This document shows, piece after piece, positions 1 to 7,490 of a stretch of 33,333 bases of DNA. Position 1 is the first letter of the stretch. Every line of letters starts with the position of its first letter. The DNA is from Thermoplasma sp. (GTDB lineage: Archaea > Thermoplasmatota > Thermoplasmata > Thermoplasmatales > Thermoplasmataceae): contig NZ_JAGDXM010000040.1 of NCBI RefSeq assembly GCF_023256435.1, positions 1 to 33,333 of the forward strand, written 5' to 3'. Under the pieces are notes generated by a model. The model worked only from the letters and a program-made list of their open reading frames with translations. It was not told the DNA's origin and made no database searches. The position numbers and the translations under genes were made by a program.

Positions 1-474
1 GGCTTCAGCGGCGGAACAGGCATGCAGGTTCAACCTTTATTCTACATACAGCCTGGAAGCAACTATATGGCAGCGAATGAAGTTGCAGGTTTTCAATGGA
101 CATATAAGACGCCGAGTTCGACAGAGTTCATAGGAAATATGACCATTGGATACATGACAAATGAGACGATATACGAAGTCAATGTGCTGGACATAAACTT
201 CACAAGTTCAACTCAAGGTACGTTTACAATAAGCATTATGGTTACGAGCCCATTCCCTGAAGGATCGTATATATATTTCAGCACCAGCCCCTTCACTTCC
301 ACTGCAATTCCAGCCCATACCGATAACTTTACACTCAGCTCAACAGCAAGCCAGACAGCACTGACTTTCCCTGGTGTATATAAGGGAGAAACCATATATG
401 TAGCATTCGTGATCGGTTCCGGTGAACTAAACACAACACCATCATTCACATTGACAATGTCAGAGGCCTTCTGA
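1..474 (+). CDS. Secreted/surface hypothetical protein, 5'-truncated at window edge
   Basis: Frame 1 is open from base 1 (GFSGGTGMQVQP...) to the stop at 472-474; rich in Ser/Thr, beta-type sequence and N-glycosylation sequons (NMT, NET, NFT); the annotated ATG at 22 is probably internal. Confidence 0.65.
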   Translation, partial: GFSGGTGMQVQPLFYIQPGSNYMAANEVAGFQWTYKTPSSTEFIGNMTIGYMTNETIYEVNVLDINFTSSTQGTFTISIMVTSPFPEGSYIYFSTSPFTSTAIPAHTDNFTLSSTASQTALTFPGVYKGETIYVAFVIGSGELNTTPSFTLTMSEAF

Positions 475-590
475 AATTAAAATAGACCTATTTTCTTTTT
501 TGCGTATTTGTTTCCATTAGTGGAAGCAATATATATTTTTTAATCTTTTAAATAAAAAACTATTTATTATTTGGTTATCATGATGTCTTG

Positions 591-1385
591 ATGGACTTAA
601 AGAGGATGATAGCTATTGCAGTGATCATCGGTGTAGTAATTTTTCTGACATCTGTGACAATATATTCTGGGATATGGCCTCCAGTCGATACCATAGCTTC
701 TGAGAGCATGACTCATTCCGACTACTGGACATACGGTACGATGAATGTCGGCGATATTGTATTCGTTAAAAAAGTATCAAGCGTTCCCGGCCCAGTCATA
801 ACCTATGTTGTTGGTCGACAAACTGGATTCTCAACATATGGCGAGTATGGAAATGTTATCCTATACAAGAATCCAGAAGGCCAGACAATAATACATCGTG
901 CAATGTTCTATCTTTCCTGGAATGATGGAATGCCGATAGTCCAGGGTTTCCATGATCAGAGCTGGATGAAGGTAACAAAGACATATGTTCTGATATATGA
1001 TGTTGGTTTTTCCCATAGAAACCTTGTTGTATATCTTAGAGGAATGGTTAATGAAAGTGGGTTCATCACTGTGGGTGATTTCAACCTGGCTTATCGTGGA
1101 ATCTACAACTCAAGCCTGAACGCGTATGAGGCGGCAGATCAGAATGTTGGAATAACAAATGCTCCAGTAAATTCATCCAATATAATAGGCATGGCATTCT
1201 GGGATATACCATGGTTTGGGCTGATAAAGCTCAATATACTAAAAGCATATGGGCAATGGCCATATTCGAACGAAGTCGCTAAAAATTCATACGATTATCT
1301 TTTTGCTTCCATCATAATAATAGCAGCCTTAATCTTCCTGCCATACGGCAAAATTTATGATTTCTATAGAAAACGTAAAAAATAA
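591..1385 (+). CDS. Archaeal/ER-type signal peptidase I-like membrane protein (S26B-like)
   Basis: N-terminal TM segment, candidate catalytic Ser in 'SESM', 'GDIVFVKK', 'IIHRAM' His motif, 'GDFN' Asp motif, C-terminal TM with basic tail (YRKRKK). Start taken as ATG 591 rather than TTG 588. Confidence 0.75.
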   Translation: MDLKRMIAIAVIIGVVIFLTSVTIYSGIWPPVDTIASESMTHSDYWTYGTMNVGDIVFVKKVSSVPGPVITYVVGRQTGFSTYGEYGNVILYKNPEGQTIIHRAMFYLSWNDGMPIVQGFHDQSWMKVTKTYVLIYDVGFSHRNLVVYLRGMVNESGFITVGDFNLAYRGIYNSSLNAYEAADQNVGITNAPVNSSNIIGMAFWDIPWFGLIKLNILKAYGQWPYSNEVAKNSYDYLFASIIIIAALIFLPYGKIYDFYRKRKK

Positions 1386-1730
1386 ACCATATGTACTTAT
1401 TTTTATGCAGCATATAATGATCTATATTCGCATGTGAAATTCTTCACGTAACTTAGATGATGAAGGAGACCTCCTATTCTCAAAAACTTCGATTCATAAC
1501 AAGATCCGTTTAATTTTTCAAGATATGCATTTCTGCTAAAAAACAAAATGATCGACTCATAAAAGAGATGTTATGATCTCAAGAGTTTAGCAATAGATCA
1601 TTTCATGGTTCCCTAACAATTATAGAGGTATAGAAATACAATCTCAACCCGCATCACTTATCATAATTACATATTTATTTAACATTAGTAATATTTATAT
1701 TTCGCTTCGTATTGTTTATACTGCGTAAGT

Positions 1731-2336
1731 ATGAGACCCGGTTTAAGAATCCTGTTATCGCTCTTCGTCATTCTGATTGCGATAGCGCTTATAGCCATAC
1801 CAGCCGAAGGCGATGTCATGATAATATCTCACGCAAATGGAACCGGATTTCTCTTGCAGAAGCCGATCATCATAAATCTCACCAGCAATGCGACTGAATA
1901 TAAAGGGGCCACATTTGTATGGACTATAGAAAACGGTACTGTTTCTGGAAATTATATCAATATAACTGGCGTACTAAGAATCCATGTAAATTGGAACGTT
2001 TCTAACACAGATTATTTTCTCAACATACTATCCATAGGAAATGGCCTGGATAAAAATGCTTCATTCAATCTGACCCTCGATCAGATAGCAAAGCAGGCCA
2101 ATAAAGTTCTCAACAGCAGCGAAACATCAGCTCTTACCGTGTATATCAAGGAAGGCTACCAGAACGAATCCTCGCTAGGCACTATAATTTACAATCAAAC
2201 TCTAGAAGGCCCGTTTAATATGCAGTATCCGAATTTCATACCTTATTATATTGGTTTTTACTATGAAAAACCGCCAGATACAAATAACAGTGTTGGCCAG
2301 TACCTTAATTTCACATTTAATTTTGTTTACGTATAG
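1731..2336 (+). CDS. Secreted/membrane-anchored hypothetical protein with N-terminal signal/TM segment
   Basis: MRPGLRILLSLFVILIAIALIAIPAEG signal-like N terminus, many N-x-S/T sequons; TATA-like 'atatttatattt' about 30-35 bp upstream of the ATG. Confidence 0.7.
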   Translation: MRPGLRILLSLFVILIAIALIAIPAEGDVMIISHANGTGFLLQKPIIINLTSNATEYKGATFVWTIENGTVSGNYINITGVLRIHVNWNVSNTDYFLNILSIGNGLDKNASFNLTLDQIAKQANKVLNSSETSALTVYIKEGYQNESSLGTIIYNQTLEGPFNMQYPNFIPYYIGFYYEKPPDTNNSVGQYLNFTFNFVYV

Positions 2337-2458
2337 GTTAGGCAGAAAAAATTTGAATTAGTGATTTGGTGAAGACATCTATTCCAGAGTTTTAATCGAT
2401 CAAAAATAGTCTATTCTAATGGAAAGCTTTATAAGTATTTTTATGGTATTTACATACA

Positions 2459-2854
2459 ATGAATATTGCTGCTAGTTCAATCTCAAATTCAGTTAATGAA
2501 AATATTGATCGATATAAAGAGGTATTGTGGCGAAAGCAGCAAAACAATGTAGATGCAGAGCTAGGCGGATCGCTTCTCAAATATAAATTGGATCCATACG
2601 CGGCAGCGGATCTGATGGAAAAAAATCTCGGATTATCCAAAATAAGAAATGGATCATTAAATGTACTCGTCAAAATATGCGGTATTAAGTCCGAAAGCAT
2701 AAAGAATTTGGAATCAACTGACGCTTGTATCCTGAGTCATGTTGATCTGACTTTTTTAAAGGGTGCATGCTCGTATAGTAAGCTATTTTTTGGAATGAAC
2801 ATATGGTGCATGAACTGCTATTCATCATTACGAGGTTGTGCCTTTGAATCCTGA
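2459..2854 (+). CDS. Hypothetical protein with Cys-rich C terminus
   Basis: ORF of 131 aa; TATA-like 'gctttataagt' ~27 bp upstream of ATG consistent with a leaderless transcript; 'CMNCYSSLRGC' C-terminal motif. Confidence 0.55.
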   Translation: MNIAASSISNSVNENIDRYKEVLWRKQQNNVDAELGGSLLKYKLDPYAAADLMEKNLGLSKIRNGSLNVLVKICGIKSESIKNLESTDACILSHVDLTFLKGACSYSKLFFGMNIWCMNCYSSLRGCAFES

Positions 2855-3563
2855 TTTTTCATTACTTATCGCGTTGATTCCGCAATTCGTTATCTCGGCA
2901 ATTCTGACTGGATTCGTCTTTCAGGCAATTACCAGTGAAAAGGCATTCATACAACCTAAAATCATTAGGGGAGGTTATGGTCATGAAAAGGAAGTCACAC
3001 CCATTCCAGTAAGAAAAGATCAATCAGATCTGTATGAATATGAAAGACTGAAGAACAGGTCAAGGTTCCAAAATTTGCTGTTCAATCAGAATCTCAAGAT
3101 GCTATCAACATCAACGCTTACGGCTAGCACGTGGATCCTTATTATTTATGCTATGCTGGGAATTGATAGATCTTCTCTGTTTATGCCGGACTACGGCTTT
3201 GAGATGAACTTTGCAGTTTATATGCCACTTATCTCTCTTTTCGCAATTGCTATGATATCATCTTTTTCTACTATGGTAAGGCTGAAAAATATGTATAGAT
3301 GGTTAGGTACAATTTTGGCATTAATATCTGTAATTGTGTTTTTTGAACTGCCAGCTATGAAATGGTTTTTTTCAATCTATCCCGTGAACTTGATCATCTA
3401 TATATTCATTTATTTCGCGGGCCTTTTCATTATTTTCCTCTGTTACCTTTTCTGGTGGAGAATGCATCCGAAGACTGTATTTTATATATCACTTTATTCC
3501 TCCATCTTGACATATTTCATGCTGGTAATACTTATGGTTGTCAAAGCAGTGCCAAAGTTATGA
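2838..3563 (+). CDS. Hypothetical multi-pass membrane protein
   Basis: GTG start overlapping the preceding ORF by 17 bp; about five hydrophobic segments. Confidence 0.55.
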   Translation: MPLNPDFSLLIALIPQFVISAILTGFVFQAITSEKAFIQPKIIRGGYGHEKEVTPIPVRKDQSDLYEYERLKNRSRFQNLLFNQNLKMLSTSTLTASTWILIIYAMLGIDRSSLFMPDYGFEMNFAVYMPLISLFAIAMISSFSTMVRLKNMYRWLGTILALISVIVFFELPAMKWFFSIYPVNLIIYIFIYFAGLFIIFLCYLFWWRMHPKTVFYISLYSSILTYFMLVILMVVKAVPKL

Positions 3564-3883
3564 AAGCTTCAGCAACACTTTTTCAGATGCCAAAAATACT
3601 TTGTCTGTCAGACACTGGTGTCAATAAACATTTTTACATATAAATTTTATAATCGATTGCATTTAGAAAAACTGTAAAATAAATATTTTTTATGCCGGAA
3701 CTGAATGATATGTAGCTCTGATATTTAATTCCATTATAATCGATAGAAAGGATCTTCGAATTTTTCAAATCGCTGATAGCGCCTCATGGCAATGCATATT
3801 TGTTCACAATTAATCTTTGTCTGACACCTAAGAAGATTTTAATTTTTGGTCATTTTTCTAGATCAGCTATAATTACAAAATGT

Positions 3884-3896
3884 TTATATCTGATCA
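3884..3896 (+). promoter_or_regulatory. Putative archaeal TATA box for the winged-helix gene at 3911
   Basis: 'aatgtttatatct' about 20-27 bp upstream of ATG 3911. Confidence 0.4.
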
Positions 3897-3910
3897 TCAG
3901 GTGTTCATTT

Positions 3911-4210
3911 ATGGAGTCTTTAGCTGGTATTAGCCCTAATAGAAAAAATAGAGATCGCGGTGATCTAGTATTTGGCGTATTGAGAGAATTATACAACACT
4001 GATGGACAGATAGGAATAACAAGATTGATATATAGAGTAAATACAAACTACAATATAGCACGAGATATCCTCGATATGCTATCCAGAAGTGGCCTCATAG
4101 AAAAGAAATCAAAGAATGAAAAATCTGAATTCAGGGTTACGGACAAAGGATTGAGATTCATTGAAGCATATGAGAGAATAAATTCAGTGCTGGGTCAGAA
4201 AAAAAGATAG
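3911..4210 (+). CDS. Winged-helix DNA-binding protein (HTH_45-like)
   Basis: 'ITRLIYRVNTNYNIARDILDMLSRSGLIEKK...FRVTDKGLRFIEAYERI' is a typical archaeal wHTH; start at ATG 3911 preferred over 3800 because of the TATA box and the poor quality of the N-terminal extension. Confidence 0.75.
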   Translation: MESLAGISPNRKNRDRGDLVFGVLRELYNTDGQIGITRLIYRVNTNYNIARDILDMLSRSGLIEKKSKNEKSEFRVTDKGLRFIEAYERINSVLGQKKR

Positions 4211-4215
4211 ACATT

Positions 4216-4932
4216 CTATTTTCCCAATATATCACGTATGAATTCATAATCATTCGCGAGCAAAATCCCTTTCTGGGTTAATTCCACTAGATTCCTATTG
4301 GATCCTGATTTCTTTATACAGACTATGCCAGACCGCTCCAGATCTTCTATTATGCCCTTTCCCATCCTGTGATTTAGATTGCAGGCATAAAATAGTCTGG
4401 TCAATGGTATTTGATTTGAATTCTCCCTTATCGTGGATATCAGATCCATTATTATATTTGCCCGAGATCTTTTCCTTTGAGCTTCACCACCATCATTTTC
4501 TGGCATATCCTGAATGATATTGTCAGGAATTTCAGCCTCATCTCCTATACCTTCGCTCTTGCAGAAGATGCTGGGTAGCATTAGAACAGATATGCCCTGG
4601 GACTTGAAGTTCTCTATTGCATCCGGTTCGATCTCACCACAGGTTATGAGAAATTTCCTCTTGGCACCAATATCCTCTGAATTATAGTTGAATTCCTTTG
4701 CCATCTTCGAAACATCAGAAGAATTAGGGGCGATCATGACCGTGACAATCTCATTACGTTCAGATTTGTATACAGCATCGAATAGATGATCTTTCCCAGA
4801 CCTTCCTCTTATCATTTCTTTGTATTTGATCTCCCACCTGCCGGGTGTTATTGAAAGATAGTTCAAAACAGAAGCATAGGGATCAAATTTAGTATGTTTT
4901 TCCAAGTTCCATCGATAATAAAATTGATTCAT
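4216..4932 (-). CDS. Two-domain protein: N-terminal restriction-endonuclease-like/Mrr-like (degenerate?) domain plus C-terminal winged helix
   Basis: C terminus 'IPLTRLFYACNLNHRMGKGIIEDLERSGIVCIKK...LTQKGILLANDYEFIRDILG' aligns with the neighbouring wHTH protein; N-terminal alternating beta segments around 'DHLFDAVYKSERNEIVTVMIA'. Confidence 0.6.
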   Translation of the reverse strand: MNQFYYRWNLEKHTKFDPYASVLNYLSITPGRWEIKYKEMIRGRSGKDHLFDAVYKSERNEIVTVMIAPNSSDVSKMAKEFNYNSEDIGAKRKFLITCGEIEPDAIENFKSQGISVLMLPSIFCKSEGIGDEAEIPDNIIQDMPENDGGEAQRKRSRANIIMDLISTIRENSNQIPLTRLFYACNLNHRMGKGIIEDLERSGIVCIKKSGSNRNLVELTQKGILLANDYEFIRDILGK

Positions 4933-5002
4933 GGCTATATAAGGAATATGAAAGATAATTACGTAAATATTTTAATACAAGTTTTCAGGGAGCATGTTCC
5001 CT

Positions 5003-5016
5003 TAAAAAATAAATAT
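5003..5016 (+). promoter_or_regulatory. Putative TATA box for RPA operon
   Basis: 'ttaaaaaataaatat' about 27-35 bp upstream of ATG 5043 (leaderless spacing). Confidence 0.45.
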
Positions 5017-5042
5017 GCAGTACGAATAGTCCAGCAATAAAT

Positions 5043-6119
5043 ATGCTATCAAAGATAATCGAGGTGGATACCGCAAAGCAGAATATAGATATGAAGGTGA
5101 AACTTCTGTCTCTGAATAAACGCACCGTGAAAAATGAACGCGGTGAGACCGTTTACTATTACGGTATGATCGGCGATGAGACAGGTACTCTGCCATTCAC
5201 GGCCTGGGTCTTCCCGCCTGCTATCCGGGTCGGAGACGTGGTTGAAATAAGGTCATGCTATTCAAGCATCTATAACGGAAAGATCAGGATATACATCGAT
5301 GGCAGATCCGAAGTGATCTTGAAGCCGGACGTGGATATGGAGGTCAAAAGAACCTCGGATCTGGTGAAGATAAGGGATATCAGCCTGAGCATGCCGTATG
5401 TTTCCGTGATCGGGAAGATAACTGGCGTACATAAAAGAGAATATGAAAACGAGGGCATTTCTAAGAACGTATATCAGGCGTACATAGAAGATGAAACGGC
5501 AAGGGTCAGGATATCTTCGTTCGGGAAGGCATTGCAGGAAAACGATGTTGTACGCATAGATAATGCACGTGTAACTCAGTTCAATGGCTATATCAGCCTT
5601 TCCATAGGCGATAACTCCAAAATAGAGGCTGTAAATACCACAATACCAGATAAGCCAAGGCACATCTTCATATCTGAGATAAGATCGCCCGTGGGTGGTA
5701 TAACCATAGCTGGTTTTGTTGTCAGTGTCGGTCAAGGGAGCAGGATTTTCACGAAATGCAGTGTATGCAAGAGGATAGTGGAGAACGGCAAATGCAATGA
5801 TCATCCAAAGGCCCCTGTATACCCAGATTTATTTGGATATTTCTCAATATCCGATGGTACAGGAACCATAACGTGCTATATTAACGGAGATAGCTTCTTG
5901 CCATATGCTGGTATTCCACAGGAACAGTTCAGGAGAGACGCATATTCAACGAATCCAAATGCCATAATCAAAAAGAATCTGATCGGGAAATGCATATCCG
6001 TTACCGGTGATCTGAGAATGCAGGATGATAAGATTACGTTGAACGTGCAGTCGATACGCGCCATCTCCGCTGAAGATAACAGAGAGATCACGAATATAAT
6101 AGAGGAGGAATTCCAATGA
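5043..6119 (+). CDS. Replication factor A (RPA) large subunit-like, OB folds with zinc finger
   Basis: Repeated OB-fold segments ('GDETGTLPFTAWVFPPAIRVGDVVEIRSC', 'IEDETARVRISSFG...LQENDVVRIDNARV', 'ISDGTGTITCYI') and zinc finger 'CSVCKRIVENGKCNDH'. Confidence 0.88.
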   Translation: MLSKIIEVDTAKQNIDMKVKLLSLNKRTVKNERGETVYYYGMIGDETGTLPFTAWVFPPAIRVGDVVEIRSCYSSIYNGKIRIYIDGRSEVILKPDVDMEVKRTSDLVKIRDISLSMPYVSVIGKITGVHKREYENEGISKNVYQAYIEDETARVRISSFGKALQENDVVRIDNARVTQFNGYISLSIGDNSKIEAVNTTIPDKPRHIFISEIRSPVGGITIAGFVVSVGQGSRIFTKCSVCKRIVENGKCNDHPKAPVYPDLFGYFSISDGTGTITCYINGDSFLPYAGIPQEQFRRDAYSTNPNAIIKKNLIGKCISVTGDLRMQDDKITLNVQSIRAISAEDNREITNIIEEEFQ

Positions 6120-6934
6120 TGCATAAGAGAGATCAGGATTACTGGATTTTTTCAGCAGAACTCAGAGATTCAAAAGTCATCAACGATTCATCAGATAAGC
6201 CCATGATTTTGACACCGCTTGGCATAGCAGTGAAGCGAATACTATGCACCGGAAACGTCACTTCCAAGCAAGGAGACGACAGAATGACCAGAATAACTAT
6301 TGCCGATCCGGTTGGGAATTTCTATGTTGTAGGGTTTTCCAATGGTTTCAATCCGGAGGAAAAATCCATGCTGGATGGGCTTAATGTGGATGATAGGGTT
6401 ATGGTGATTGGTAAGATAAGCACATATCGCAATTCAGGTGGAAATTATCTGTTTTCCATCAGGCCGGAACTGGTGTCAAAGATAGATGAGGAGGCATCGA
6501 GATTCTGGATACTGAAAGCGTACTATTTTGCAAAGAGAAGATATTTTGCCATAAGGGAAGCGCAGAAATCTGAGGATTCCAGCATAGAAACCCTCAAGGA
6601 ATCAGGCTACACCGCTGTTGAAGCCGAATCTGCATTAAATGCGATAAAGAACTTCAGGGACTATGATTATCAGAAACTCTTTGAGGTCATTGAGCCAGCC
6701 ATGAGCTCATTCGGTTCGTCTGGTCAGCTACCGGAGATACGTTCATTCATGTTGGATTATATCAAGAACAACGATCTCGATGGGAAGGGATGCAGATACG
6801 AGGACATAGTTGTAGCGGCAAAGAATCAGGGTATAGATCAGAGCACAGTGGATGAGATACTTAATTCCCTCGGTTCCATGGGAGAGATTTTCGAGGTATC
6901 GCTGAAGCGATACAAGTTTGTTGATACCTCATGA
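6116..6934 (+). CDS. RPA-associated protein (COG3390-type), OB fold plus C-terminal wHTH-like region
   Basis: 4-bp ATGA overlap with upstream RPA gene; N-terminal OB fold ('RMTRITIADPVGNFYVVGFSNGFNPEEK..LDGLNVDDRVMVIGKIS') matching the conserved RPA operon partner. Confidence 0.8.
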   Translation: MMHKRDQDYWIFSAELRDSKVINDSSDKPMILTPLGIAVKRILCTGNVTSKQGDDRMTRITIADPVGNFYVVGFSNGFNPEEKSMLDGLNVDDRVMVIGKISTYRNSGGNYLFSIRPELVSKIDEEASRFWILKAYYFAKRRYFAIREAQKSEDSSIETLKESGYTAVEAESALNAIKNFRDYDYQKLFEVIEPAMSSFGSSGQLPEIRSFMLDYIKNNDLDGKGCRYEDIVVAAKNQGIDQSTVDEILNSLGSMGEIFEVSLKRYKFVDTS

Positions 6935-7056
6935 TCGAGGAAATCGAACACCGTGATCAGCGTAATTTAGCAAACTTATCCTGCAGGGGTTTGCCGCGCT
7001 AGCACAATAGAATGATTGAGGTAAATATATGGTGATCAGGTATTTTACATCAGTTT

Positions 7057-7090
7057 GGGCGAGGGTGAATAAATCCCTTGTGCCCTCGTC
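7057..7090 (+). other. Potential RNA hairpin (possible terminator of RPA operon)
   Basis: 8-bp stem GGCGAGGG (7058-7065) / CCCTCGTC (7083-7090, one G-T) with 17-nt loop, followed by the tRNA promoter. Confidence 0.3.
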
Positions 7091-7097
7091 TAAAAAG

Positions 7098-7106
7098 TTT
7101 ATTAAT
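7098..7106 (+). promoter_or_regulatory. Putative TATA box for tRNA-Lys/RNA polymerase operon
   Basis: 'tttattaat' ~28-36 bp upstream of the tRNA 5' end. Confidence 0.45.
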
Positions 7107-7133
7107 CGCCTCGCTATGTAGGCTTCTAATCAT

Positions 7134-7207
7134 GGGCCCGTAGCTCAGCCAGGTAGAGCATCTGGCTTTTAACCAGGTGGTCAGGGGTTCGAACCCCCTC
7201 GGGCCCG
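7134..7207 (+). tRNA. tRNA-Lys (anticodon TTT)
   Basis: GGGCCCG...CGGGCCC acceptor stem, D arm 'GCTCAGCCAGGTAGAGC', anticodon arm 'TCTGG CTTTTAA CCAGG', T arm 'AGGGGTTCGAACCCCCT'; no encoded CCA, no intron. Confidence 0.97.
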
Positions 7208-7226
7208 CTCACGCGTGGTGACGAAA

Positions 7227-7490
7227 ATGGCAAAATTTAATGTATTAGATCATAATCTCGTTCCGGAGCATCATATAGTATCAGAAGAGGAGGAGAAGGA
7301 GATCCTTAAGGAATTGAATATTGATAAGGAATTTCTGCCGAAGATCAGCCCTAATGACCCTGCTATAAAGGCTCTGGAGGCCGTTCATGGCAAGATCAAG
7401 GAGGGGACGATAATCAAGATAGTGAGGAAAAGCCCTACAATGGGGCATTCAGTATATTATCGTGTTGTTGCGTCTGAGGTGTTTAAGTGA
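7227..7490 (+). CDS. rpoH: DNA-directed RNA polymerase subunit H (Rpb5-like)
   Basis: '[16 protein letters not shown]...[14 protein letters not shown]...[20 protein letters not shown]' Rpb5 C-terminal signature; ATG 7227 preferred over GTG 7215. Confidence 0.95.
   Translation: MAKFNVLDHNLVPEHHIVSEEEEKEILKELNIDKEFLPKISPNDPAIKALEAVHGKIKEGTIIKIVRKSPTMGHSVYYRVVASEVFK

Noticed and set aside
1457-1463. C-box-like 'ATGATGA' in the 1386-1730 intergenic region (possible C/D box sRNA)
   Set aside because: No D/D' (CTGA) box or C' box at appropriate distances and no terminal stem.
1712-1897. 61-aa ORF overlapping the 1731 gene
   Set aside because: Out-of-frame shadow of the better supported signal-peptide protein at 1731-2336.
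2416-2700. Minus-strand ORF of 94 aa
   Set aside because: Antisense to the promoter-supported ORF at 2459; no start signal or domain.
3362-3643. 93-aa ORF overlapping the membrane protein
   Set aside because: Out-of-frame overlap within hydrophobic coding region, no domain.
5262-5804. 180-aa minus-strand ORF antisense to RPA
   Set aside because: Shadow ORF opposite a well-identified OB-fold gene; odd composition rich in Tyr/His/Ile.
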